The notes under the pieces: generated by a model
Told to the model about the DNA's origin: nothing
Databases searched by the model: none
Seen by the model: only the letters and a program-made list of their open reading frames with translations
In this document: positions 1 through 5,607 of the stretch, in pieces
Numbering within the stretch: position 1 is the first letter of the stretch
How the letters are laid out: each line of letters starts with the position of its first letter
Program-made: the position numbers and the translations under genes
Assembly (NCBI GenBank): GCA_023432725.1
Contig: JAEYUH010000289.1
Span: 1-10,257, forward strand
Reading direction: 5' to 3'
Length of the DNA: 10,257 bases
Source of the DNA: Actinomycetes bacterium
GTDB lineage: Bacteria > Actinomycetota > Actinomycetes > Propionibacteriales > Propionibacteriaceae

Positions 1-1478
1 TCGAGACCTACCGCGGCCCGCTGATCGAGGCGATCATCCAGGAGGCCGAGGACGACTCCCTGATGGACCGCTACCTCAGCGGCGAGGAGCTCGACACCGA
101 TTACCTGCTCGACGACCTGATGAAGGCAGTCGCCACCGCCAACCTCTTCCCCGTGGTTCCCGTCGCCTCCAACACCGGCGTCGGCGTCGAGGAGCTCCTG
201 CGCCTGATCGCGCACGGCTTCCCGACCCCATCGCTGCACCCGAACCCGCCGGTCTCCTCCCCGGCAGGGGAGGAACTGCCCGACGCCCCCGCGACGGACC
301 CGTCCGCCCCGCTAGTGGCCCAGGTGATCCGGACCACCACCGACCCGTTCGCCGGCCGGCTCTCCATGGTGCGGATCTTCTCCGGCACGCTGAAGGCCGA
401 CGACACCGTCCACGTCAGCGGGCACGGCGGCCGCAGCAGCGACCACGACAGCGAGGAGCGGATCGGCCTGATCCAGGCCGTCGTGGGAACCGAGCTCAAG
501 CCCCGGTCGCAGGCGATCGCGGGCGAGATCGTGCTCGTTCCGAAGCTGTCCACCGCCGAGACCGGTGACACGCTGTCGGCGAAGGACCGTCCGGTGGTGG
601 TCGGACGCTGGGCGCTGCCCGAGCCGCTGCTGCCGCTGGCGATCCGGGCCGCCACCCGCAACGACGAGGACAAGCTGGCCGGCGCCCTGAACCGGCTGGT
701 CGTCGAGGACACCACAGTGCGGCTCGACCGCGGCGCCAGCGACCAGCTCGTGCTGTGGACCACCGGCCAGGCGCACGCCGACCTGCTGCTGGCGCGGTTG
801 GTCGACCGCTACGGCGTCAAGGTCGAGCAGGACGAGCTGAAGATCGCGCTGCGCGAGACCTTCACCGGCAAGGCGACCGCGCTGGGTCGCCACGTCAAGC
901 AGTCGGGCGGCCACGGCCAGTACGCGGTCTGCAATATCGAGGTCGAGCCGCTTGAGCGGGGTGCGGGTTTCGAGTTCGTCGACAAGGTGGTGGGCGGCGC
1001 CGTCCCGCGGCAGTTCATCCCGTCGGTGGAGAAGGGCATCCGCAGCCAACTCGAGAAGGGCGTCTTCGCCGGCTACCCGATGGTCGACATCCGGGTCACG
1101 CTGTTCGACGGCAAGGCCCACTCCGTCGACTCCTCCGACATGGCCTTCCAGCTGGCCGGTTCGCTGGCGATCAAGGAGGCCGCGAACCCGAAGGTGGTCG
1201 GGCTGCTCGAGCCGATCGACCTGGTCACGGTGACCGTCGGCGAGGAGTACCTCGGCCCGGTGATGACCGACCTGTCAGGGCGCAGGGCGCAGCTGCTCGG
1301 CTCGGACTCCGAGAACCACAAGGCGATCATCCGGGCGCTCGTCCCGCAGTCGGAACTGGCGAGGTACGCGATCGACCTGCGCGGCATCGGGCACGGCTCG
1401 GGCACCTTCACCCGCGAGTTCCACGGCTACGAGCTGCTGCCGTCCAACCTGGCCGAGAAGTACGCGAAGGCCAACTGA
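1..1478 (+). CDS. fusA2: Elongation factor G-like protein (EF-G2 type), 3' part; 5' end outside window
   Basis: Partial gene: the reading frame is open from base 3 and closes with TGA at 1476-1478, giving about 491 visible residues. The P-loop and most of the GTPase domain lie upstream of the window. Visible in order are the end of the G domain (PVVPVASNTGVGVEELL, the G5-like region, near 150-205), the domain II beta barrel (AQVIRTTTDPFAGRL onward, near 318), domain III, domain IV with SGGHGQYAV (903-929) and VVGGAVPRQFIPSVEKG, and a C-terminal domain V. Canonical EF-G has GRGQYG at the domain IV motif. GHGQYA, together with the C-terminal RGIGHGSGTFTREF, matches the EF-G-like paralogue known as FusA2 in mycobacteria (from memory of that family). 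Canonical EF-G translocates tRNA and mRNA on the ribosome; the role of this paralogue is not settled. It stands convergent to marC, with a shared hairpin between them. The alternative is a divergent primary EF-G, which is less likely. Confidence 0.9.
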   Translation, partial: ETYRGPLIEAIIQEAEDDSLMDRYLSGEELDTDYLLDDLMKAVATANLFPVVPVASNTGVGVEELLRLIAHGFPTPSLHPNPPVSSPAGEELPDAPATDPSAPLVAQVIRTTTDPFAGRLSMVRIFSGTLKADDTVHVSGHGGRSSDHDSEERIGLIQAVVGTELKPRSQAIAGEIVLVPKLSTAETGDTLSAKDRPVVVGRWALPEPLLPLAIRAATRNDEDKLAGALNRLVVEDTTVRLDRGASDQLVLWTTGQAHADLLLARLVDRYGVKVEQDELKIALRETFTGKATALGRHVKQSGGHGQYAVCNIEVEPLERGAGFEFVDKVVGGAVPRQFIPSVEKGIRSQLEKGVFAGYPMVDIRVTLFDGKAHSVDSSDMAFQLAGSLAIKEAANPKVVGLLEPIDLVTVTVGEEYLGPVMTDLSGRRAQLLGSDSENHKAIIRALVPQSELARYAIDLRGIGHGSGTFTREFHGYELLPSNLAEKYAKAN

Positions 1479-1487
1479 GGAAGCCTC

Positions 1488-1521
1488 GTCCGGGGGTCGC
1501 CGACGGCGCCGGCCCCCGGAC
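1488..1521. terminator. Bidirectional hairpin terminator between convergent genes
   Basis: Bases 1488-1499 pair with 1510-1521 as a 12-bp GC-rich stem (GTCCGGGGGTCG against CGGCCCCCGGAC, one G-U pair) around a 10-base loop. It sits 10 bases after the EF-G-like stop and 8 bases after the marC stop on the other strand, so it can serve both. There is no T-tract, which is common for actinobacterial terminators. Confidence 0.7.
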
Positions 1522-1528
1522 CTGGCGC

Positions 1529-2143
1529 TCAGGCTTGGGCGGCGATGAACCCGAACACGCCGTCGGCCACCATCTGGACGGCGATCGCCGCCAGCAGCAG
1601 GCCTGCGATCCGGGAGGCGAGCATCGTCCCCGACTCCCGCAGGATCGATCGGATCAGGCCGGCGTAACGCAGGAACACCCAGACCAGGCCCATCACGATC
1701 ACCAGGGCGAGGCCCACGGTCAGGTGACCGGTGGGGAACGGCTTCGCCTGAACCGCCAGCATGGTGGCGACGATCGCGCCCGGCCCGGCCATCAAAGGCG
1801 TACCGAGCGGCACGATCGCCACGTTCACGCCCTTGTGCAGGACGGGGTCACCGCCGCGTCCGGTCAGCAGCTCGAGCGAGATGATCAGCAGCAGCAGCCC
1901 GCCGGAGACCTGCAGGGCGGGCACCGAGACATGCAGGTAGTCCAGGATCTGCTGGCCGAAGACCGCGAAGATCGAGATCACCCCGAAGGCGACGATCGAG
2001 GACTTGGACGCCGCGGCCCGTCGATCGGCCGGCGAGAGCGGGCTGGTCAGCCCGAGGAAGACCGGCAGCAGGCCCGGGGGGTCCACGATCACGAAGAGGG
2101 TGACGGCGGTGGTGAGCAGCAGTTGCCAGTCGACCAGAATCAC
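1529..2143 (-). CDS. marC: MarC family integral membrane protein
   Basis: 204 residues starting at GTG (2143-2141). The protein is almost entirely hydrophobic, with about six predicted membrane segments: near 5-30, 45-66, 72-95, 108-130, 138-160 and 178-200. Family marks are the N-terminal VTLFVIVDPPGLLPVFL, the central GGLLLLIISLELL, and PLGTPLMAGPGAIVATM, the Pro/Gly-rich motif typical of the MarC/UPF0056 family. Length is normal for the family (about 200-220). Despite the name, E. coli MarC has no established antibiotic-resistance role, and the substrate is unknown. There is no convincing Shine-Dalgarno upstream. Instead a TAGGGT -10 box ends 6 bases before the GTG, suggesting a leaderless message. 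yccF lies 85 bp upstream on the same strand. Confidence 0.9.
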   Translation of the reverse strand: MILVDWQLLLTTAVTLFVIVDPPGLLPVFLGLTSPLSPADRRAAASKSSIVAFGVISIFAVFGQQILDYLHVSVPALQVSGGLLLLIISLELLTGRGGDPVLHKGVNVAIVPLGTPLMAGPGAIVATMLAVQAKPFPTGHLTVGLALVIVMGLVWVFLRYAGLIRSILRESGTMLASRIAGLLLAAIAVQMVADGVFGFIAAQA

Positions 2144-2149
2144 CCCGCC

Positions 2150-2155
2150 ACCCTA
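2150..2155 (-). promoter_or_regulatory. Probable -10 box of a leaderless marC transcript
   Basis: On the minus strand TAGGGT (2155 down to 2150) is followed by GGCGGG and then the GTG start of marC. With normal -10 to start-site spacing, transcription would begin at or beside the GTG. No good -35 hexamer is visible 16-19 bases further upstream. Confidence 0.5.
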
Positions 2156-2161
2156 GAGGAT

Positions 2162-2206
2162 TCGGCTCCCCCGGTTTGACCAGTCGGGGTCTGTCGCCCG
2201 AGCCGA
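2162..2206. terminator. Imperfect hairpin between yccF and marC, possible yccF terminator
   Basis: TCGGCTC at 2162-2168 is complementary to GAGCCGA at 2200-2206. A second stem, CCCCG at 2169-2173 with CGGGG at 2185-2189, nests inside and leaves a 10-base bulge on the right. It lies 23 bases beyond the yccF stop on the minus strand and overlaps the region where a marC -35 would lie. There is no T-tract, so the termination role is tentative. Confidence 0.3.
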
Positions 2207-2228
2207 GGAACCGTCCCCGTGAGCCGGG

Positions 2229-2639
2229 CTACAGGGAGTGAAGCGGACGAACGCCCGGGGGCAGCAGGCGGGAGTCGACGATGTCCTTACCGAAGGGGAA
2301 GCAGGCCACGGGGATCATCTTCAGGTTGGCGACGGCCAGCGGGATGCCGATGATCGTGACCGCCTGGGCCGCCGCGGTCGTGACGTGGCCGATGGCGAGC
2401 CAGAGCCCGGCGATCAGGAACCAGATGACGTTGCCGAGCGCCGAGCCGACACCCGCGGTCGGCTTCGACACCACCGCCCTGCCGAAGGGCCACAGCGCGT
2501 ACCCGGCCATCCGGAAGGAGGCGATGCCGAACGGGATGGTCACGATGAGGATGCACGCCACGATGCCGGCCGCTACATAGCCGAGGGCGAGCCAGAAGCC
2601 GCCGAAGACCAGCCAGATCAGGTTGAGCAGTGCGCGCAT
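2229..2639 (-). CDS. yccF: YccF family (DUF307) membrane protein with two repeats
   Basis: 136 residues, ATG at 2639-2637, preceded on the minus strand by GAAAGGA with 4 bases of spacing; this ribosome site decides the start, although the frame stays open further upstream. The protein contains two YccF domains in tandem. The first (residues about 4-53) has NLIWLVFGGFWLALGY, IVTIPFGIASFRMAGYALWPFGR. The second (about 69-117) is a diverged copy with NVIWFLIAGLWLAIGH, GIPLAVANLKM and CFPFGK. Each repeat carries hydrophobic segments that would span or enter the membrane. YccF proteins are small inner-membrane proteins of unknown biochemical function. It is divergent from trmB and upstream of marC on the same strand. 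The family call is firm; the function is unknown. Confidence 0.9.
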   Translation of the reverse strand: MRALLNLIWLVFGGFWLALGYVAAGIVACILIVTIPFGIASFRMAGYALWPFGRAVVSKPTAGVGSALGNVIWFLIAGLWLAIGHVTTAAAQAVTIIGIPLAVANLKMIPVACFPFGKDIVDSRLLPPGVRPLHSL

Positions 2640-2770
2640 GACGTCCTTTCGTGCCTCCGGCGTCGCCCGCCGGCGCGATCCATGTAACCCGACCGGAAGC
2701 GCGAACCCCAGCCCCGCCGACCCTGAGCCGTCCCTGACCCGGCCCCGGCAGGGGCACCCGCCGGGAACCC

Positions 2771-2776
2771 TAGAAT
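2771..2776 (+). promoter_or_regulatory. Probable -10 box of the trmB operon, leaderless start
   Basis: TAGAAT at 2771-2776 is followed by GGCGGCC and then ATG at 2784. That spacing puts transcription initiation at about the A of this ATG. An earlier in-frame ATG at 2775 lies inside the box itself and could not be on the transcript. No clear -35 hexamer is seen. Confidence 0.55.
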
Positions 2777-2783
2777 GGCGGCC

Positions 2784-3497
2784 ATGCCCCAGACCCGCAT
2801 CCGTCGCGACGTGGTGTCCTATGTCAGGCGGAGCGCGCGGATGAACCCGTCCCAGCAACGGGCCTGGGACGCCCTGCGCGATCGCTGGGTGCTCGACCTC
2901 CCCGCCGCCGAGCGGGTCACCTCGGTGGCTGAAGGGACGCGGATCGACCCGGACGCGGTCTTCGGCAGGCCCGCGCCATTGCTGGTGGAGATCGGCTCGG
3001 GCAACGGGGACGTGGTCGCTGCCGTTGCGGTGGCCCGGCCGGAGGCGAACCTGCTCGCCTTCGAGGTCTTCGAGCCCGCGGTCGCCAGCACCCTGTCGAA
3101 GCTGCACCGCGCGGGGGTGACCAACGTCAGGCTGGCGGTGGCGGACGGCGCCCAGGCCCTGCCCGCCCTGCCGGAGGCGTCGATCACCGAGTTGTGGACC
3201 TTCTTCCCCGACCCCTGGCACAAGGCGCGCCATCACAAGCGCCGGCTGGTCAGCCCCGACTTCGCCGCGTTGGTGGCGGACAAGCTCGTCCCCGGCGGAC
3301 GCTGGCGGCTGGCCACCGACTGGGCCGACTACGCCGACCATGTCCGCGAGGTGCTGGCCGGCGAGCCGCGACTGGCACCGGATCCCGACCCCGCGCCCCG
3401 CTGGGAGGCCCGGCCGGTCACCCGGTACGAGGCGCGCGGCCTGGCTGCAGGGCGCACCATCACCGACCTCTGCTACCGCAGGGCAGACCCGGCATGA
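2784..3497 (+). CDS. trmB: tRNA (guanine46-N7)-methyltransferase TrmB
   Basis: 237 residues from ATG 2784, chosen because the only other near ATG (2775) falls inside the -10 box. The enzyme transfers a methyl group from S-adenosylmethionine to N7 of G46 in the tRNA variable loop. It is a class I methyltransferase with motif I LLVEIGSGNGD (E69-D76), followed by FEVFEPAV (the acidic SAM-ribose strand) and the family signature FPDPWHKARHHKRR beginning at F141. LATDWADYADH follows near the C terminus. A basic N-terminal stretch (RIRRDVVSYVRRSARM) precedes the core, as is common in TrmB. Its TGA overlaps the truA ATG (ATGA, 3494-3497), so translation is probably coupled. Confidence 0.95.
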   Translation: MPQTRIRRDVVSYVRRSARMNPSQQRAWDALRDRWVLDLPAAERVTSVAEGTRIDPDAVFGRPAPLLVEIGSGNGDVVAAVAVARPEANLLAFEVFEPAVASTLSKLHRAGVTNVRLAVADGAQALPALPEASITELWTFFPDPWHKARHHKRRLVSPDFAALVADKLVPGGRWRLATDWADYADHVREVLAGEPRLAPDPDPAPRWEARPVTRYEARGLAAGRTITDLCYRRADPA

Positions 3498-4336
3498 GGC
3501 TGCGGCTGGACATCGCCTACGACGGCAGCGGGTTCCACGGCTGGGCCGCCCAGACCGGGCTGCGCACGGTCCAGGGAGAACTGGAGTTGTGGATCCAGCG
3601 GGTGCTCCGGCTGGAGACCCGCCCGGAGCTGGTGGTCGCAGGACGGACCGACGCCGGCGTCCACGCCCGCGGCCAGGTCGCGCACCTCGACGTGCCCGAC
3701 GACCTCCCGGCCGACGAGATCACCGCGATGTTGGCCCGACGGTTGCGGCGGGCCCTGCCCGAGGACGTCCAGGTGCGGCGGGTGGCGCCGGCCGAGCCCG
3801 GCTTCGACGCCCGGTTCTCGGCGATCTGGCGTCGCTACTCCTACCGCCTCACCGACACGGTTCCCGATCCCATCCTGCGCCACCAGATCGCGGCCCTGAG
3901 GTCGCCGCTCGACCTCGCCCTGCTCAACACCGCGGCGTCCGCCCTGCTCGGACTGCATGACTTCGCCGCCTTCTGCCGCGCCCGCGCCGGCGCGACCACC
4001 GTCCGGGAGCTGCAGCTGGTGACGGCGCAGCGGGTGCCGGCGGGCCATGTCGAGATCGCCGTCAGGGCTGACGCCTTCTGCCACTCGATGGTCCGCTCCC
4101 TGGTCGGGGCGCTGGTCGAGGTCGGCACCGGACGGCGCGACCCTGCCTGGCTCGCCGGGCTGCTGGATGCCGACCGCCGCAGCGGCGAGGTGCCGGTGAT
4201 GCCGGCCCACGGGCTGGTGCTGGAAGAGGTCGGCTACCCGCCGGCCGCCCAGCTCGCCGCCCGCGCGCAGGAGGCGAGGGCGCGGCGGGTGCTGCCGGAT
4301 GACCTGCCAGGCGACTGTCCCCAGGAGGAGGCATGA
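3494..4336 (+). CDS. truA: tRNA pseudouridine(38-40) synthase TruA
   Basis: 280 residues from the ATG that overlaps the trmB stop. TruA converts uridines 38, 39 and 40 of the tRNA anticodon arm to pseudouridine. Visible marks are the N-terminal LDIAYDGSGFHGWAAQ, the catalytic motif GRTDAGVHARGQVAH with the nucleophilic aspartate D53, the central RRYSYRL, LHDFAAFCRA, and the C-terminal FCHSMVRSLVGALVEVGTGRR. The length is usual for the family. The last ~25 residues are an Ala/Arg/acidic tail beyond the conserved fold. The stop overlaps the next ATG (4333-4336) and its 3' end contains that gene's strong ribosome site AGGAGG (4323-4328). Confidence 0.95.
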   Translation: MRLRLDIAYDGSGFHGWAAQTGLRTVQGELELWIQRVLRLETRPELVVAGRTDAGVHARGQVAHLDVPDDLPADEITAMLARRLRRALPEDVQVRRVAPAEPGFDARFSAIWRRYSYRLTDTVPDPILRHQIAALRSPLDLALLNTAASALLGLHDFAAFCRARAGATTVRELQLVTAQRVPAGHVEIAVRADAFCHSMVRSLVGALVEVGTGRRDPAWLAGLLDADRRSGEVPVMPAHGLVLEEVGYPPAAQLAARAQEARARRVLPDDLPGDCPQEEA

Positions 4337-4950
4337 CCCACTACTTCACCACGCCCACAGGCCCCGAGCGCCGCCGGCTGGTAGCCGCACGGTTCTGGGA
4401 CACCGACTGGGAGTTCGAGACCGCGGACGGCGTGTTCTCCGCCGACGGGCTCGACCTCGGCACCGCCGTGCTGCTGCGGGAAGCGACGCCCCGTCCGGGG
4501 TCACGACGCCTGCTCGACCTCGGCTGCGGCTACGGCGTCCTCGCTGTGGCACTGGCCACCGCCTGCCCCGCCGCCACCGTGGACGCCGTCGACACCAACG
4601 AGCGGGCGCTGGCGCTCACCGCCGCCAACGCCGCCCGGCACGGGGTGGCTGAGCGGGTCAGCACGATGCTGCCCGGGCAGGCCGACCCGGCCGCCCGCTA
4701 CGACGAACTCTGGTCGAACCCGCCGATCCGGATCGGCAAGCAGGCGCTGCACGAGCTTCTGCTGACCTGGTTGCCCCGGCTCGCCCCCGGCGGGGTGGCC
4801 CGGCTCGTGGTCGGACGCAATCTCGGCGCGGACTCGCTGCAGCGGTGGCTGGTGGAGCAGGGCTACCCGTGCTCGCGGCAGGCGAGCGCGAAGGGGTTCC
4901 GGGTGCTGGTGGTTCACCCGACTGGTGACGCGGGAACCGGGTCGCCCTAG
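4333..4950 (+). CDS. RsmC-like class I SAM methyltransferase (MTS domain)
   Basis: 205 residues; ATG 4333 overlaps the truA stop and has AGGAGG 4 bases upstream. The N terminus has HYFTTPTGPERRR and a VFSADGLDLGT strand typical of the RsmC/RlmG C-terminal 'MTS' methyltransferase domain. Motif I is LLDLGCGYG with D62-G68, the acidic strand is VDAVDTNERALALTAANA, and the motif IV catalytic loop is NPPIR at N129-R133, the N-P-P-(F/Y/I) form used by enzymes that methylate exocyclic amino groups of bases. E. coli RsmC makes m2G1207 in 16S rRNA and has a duplicated domain. This protein has a single catalytic domain, as is usual in Gram-positives, so the exact target is not certain. Clustering with trmB and truA supports an RNA substrate. 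The TAG stop is part of the next gene's -10 box. Confidence 0.85.
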   Translation: MTHYFTTPTGPERRRLVAARFWDTDWEFETADGVFSADGLDLGTAVLLREATPRPGSRRLLDLGCGYGVLAVALATACPAATVDAVDTNERALALTAANAARHGVAERVSTMLPGQADPAARYDELWSNPPIRIGKQALHELLLTWLPRLAPGGVARLVVGRNLGADSLQRWLVEQGYPCSRQASAKGFRVLVVHPTGDAGTGSP

Positions 4951-4953
4951 GCT
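4925..4953 (+). promoter_or_regulatory. Promoter of the 11-mer repeat protein gene
   Basis: GTGACG at 4925-4930 (TGAC core of a -35) and TAGGCT at 4948-4953 are separated by 17 bases, predicting a start near 4960 and a leader of about 33 bases. The promoter lies in the 3' end of the preceding methyltransferase gene, and its -10 shares the TAG stop codon. Confidence 0.55.
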
Positions 4954-4992
4954 GGGTGTGGTGGCACTTCGCCCCCTACCGAGAGGACCCAG

Positions 4993-5340
4993 ATGACCGA
5001 GACCCCCACCCCCGACGGGGGCGGCTTCCTCGACAAGATCAAGGACTTCGCCGAGGACGCGATCGAGAACGTGAAGGAGTTCGCCGAGGAGGCGATCGAC
5101 AACATCAAGGAGTTCGCCGGCACCGCGGGCGAGCAGGCCAAGGACTTCGCCGAGGACCTGCCAGAGAACGCGAAGCGGTTCGCCGACAGTGCGACCACCG
5201 CGGCCAAGGACTTCGCCGAGGACGCGTCCGCCAAGGTCAAGGAGTTCACCCAGGACGTGACCGGCGCGGCCGAGACCCACGCCGAGGACCTGACCGATGA
5301 CCTCAGTGGCGGCGAGGACCGCCCCGAGCAGGACGTCTAG
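4993..5340 (+). CDS. Small acidic protein of tandem 11-residue amphipathic helical repeats
   Basis: 115 residues from ATG 4993, with GAGAGGA at 4981-4987 as ribosome site. After a 16-residue Pro/Gly-rich head come eight back-to-back 11-residue units beginning at residues 17, 28, 39, 50, 61, 72, 83 and 94. The first seven share K-(D/E/R)-F-(A/T), as in KDFAEDAIENV and KEFAEEAIDNI; the eighth (ETHAEDLTDDL) is degenerate. The tail is acidic (GGEDRPEQDV). There is no signal peptide, membrane segment or cysteine. An 11-residue period gives an amphipathic helix with a hydrophobic stripe (Phe, Ala, Val/Ile), as in group 3 LEA proteins, apolipoproteins and synuclein. That resemblance is in pattern only and no homologous family is recognised. 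A stress or desiccation protectant, or a lipid-surface or cell-envelope helix, are possible roles. It has its own promoter, so membership of the neighbouring operons is doubtful. Confidence 0.85.
   Translation: MTETPTPDGGGFLDKIKDFAEDAIENVKEFAEEAIDNIKEFAGTAGEQAKDFAEDLPENAKRFADSATTAAKDFAEDASAKVKEFTQDVTGAAETHAEDLTDDLSGGEDRPEQDV
5041..5304 (+). repeat. Eight in-frame 33-bp tandem repeats coding the 11-residue units
   Basis: Units of 33 bp begin at 5041, 5074, 5107, 5140, 5173, 5206, 5239 and 5272. Units 1, 4 and 6 share the 16 bases AAGGACTTCGCCGAGG, and the others vary mostly in the second half. Preservation of the protein pattern despite base differences points to selection on the peptide rather than recent DNA expansion. 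Confidence 0.9.
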
Positions 5341-5344
5341 CCGG

Positions 5345-5401
5345 TCCCCCGGCACACCTGTCTCCGCGCCCCGGACGCCGCGGTCCGCCACGCCCGGGGG
5401 G
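5345..5401 (+). terminator. GC-rich nested hairpins, probable terminator before the B12 operon
   Basis: CCCCCGG at 5346-5352 pairs with CCGGGGG at 5394-5400 (T5345-G5401 adds a wobble pair), enclosing a second hairpin CGGAC 5372-5376 / GTCCG 5383-5387. It begins 5 bases after the repeat-protein stop and ends 9 bases before the next -10 box. No T-tract follows. Confidence 0.4.
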
Positions 5402-5410
5402 CGGATGCAC

Positions 5411-5416
5411 TAGAGT
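5411..5416 (+). promoter_or_regulatory. -10 box of the cobalamin-riboswitch operon
   Basis: TAGAGT fits TAnnnT and predicts initiation near 5423, just where the riboswitch stems begin. The sequence 17-18 bases upstream does not resemble a -35 consensus. Confidence 0.5.
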
Positions 5417-5420
5417 TCTG

Positions 5421-5600
5421 CCCACCTGAACCCTTGCAGGGGAAGCCGGTGCGAATCCGGCGCTGACCCGCAGCCGTGAGGCTGGCCCAGCCAGCCAAGT
5501 CGGAGTGCCTGCACCGTGTTCTGGCTCATTTCAAACCCGTCGTGGAATGCGGGTGGAGCCGGCACCCTGCGTCCCGGCCACCCTCAGGCCACGGAAAGGA
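5421..5600 (+). ncRNA. Cobalamin riboswitch (B12 element) and expression platform
   Basis: The aptamer core is clear: GGGGAA (5439-5444), hairpin GCCGG 5445-5449 / CCGGC 5457-5461 around TGCGAAT, then the B12-box GCTGACCCGCAGCCGTGA (5462-5479, consensus GCTGnCCCGCAACTGTGA). The P6 hairpin GGCTGG 5480-5485 / CCAGCC 5491-5496 follows, then AAGTCGGAGTGCCTGCA. The last six bases (CCTGCA, 5508-5513) pair with TGCAGG at 5435-5440, closing stem P3. GAAC 5428-5431 with GTTC 5518-5521 makes a likely P2. Downstream, 5521-5527 pairs with 5556-5562, with ACCCG 5535-5539 / CGGGT 5550-5554 nested inside. CACGG at 5590-5594, at the edge of the ribosome site GGAAAGGA (5593-5600), is complementary to CCGTG at 5514-5518. 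This suggests translational control: when B12 (adenosyl- or methylcobalamin class) binds, expression should fall. It governs the downstream uptake operon. Confidence 0.93.
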
Positions 5601-5607
5601 CACAGTG

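Noticed and set aside
2640..3341. Upstream extension of the yccF frame on the minus strand
   Set aside because: It runs through trmB in antisense; GAAAGGA just before ATG 2639 and the normal YccF N terminus fix the start.
5041..5304. Regularly spaced 33-bp repeats that could suggest a CRISPR array
   Set aside because: Units are contiguous with no spacers, imperfect, and in frame with a gene that has a ribosome site and promoter.
5448..5566. L5-L13 kissing loop of the riboswitch (GGTGC 5448-5452 with GCACC 5562-5566)
   Set aside because: The same GCACC also occurs at 5511-5515, and the match lies partly in stem bases rather than the L5 loop, so I could not place L13 with confidence.
5476..5607. 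A 44-residue upstream extension of the toroid protein
   Set aside because: It would translate the riboswitch core and place the clear signal peptide internally; GGAAAGGA at 5593-5600 supports GTG 5608 (or 5605).
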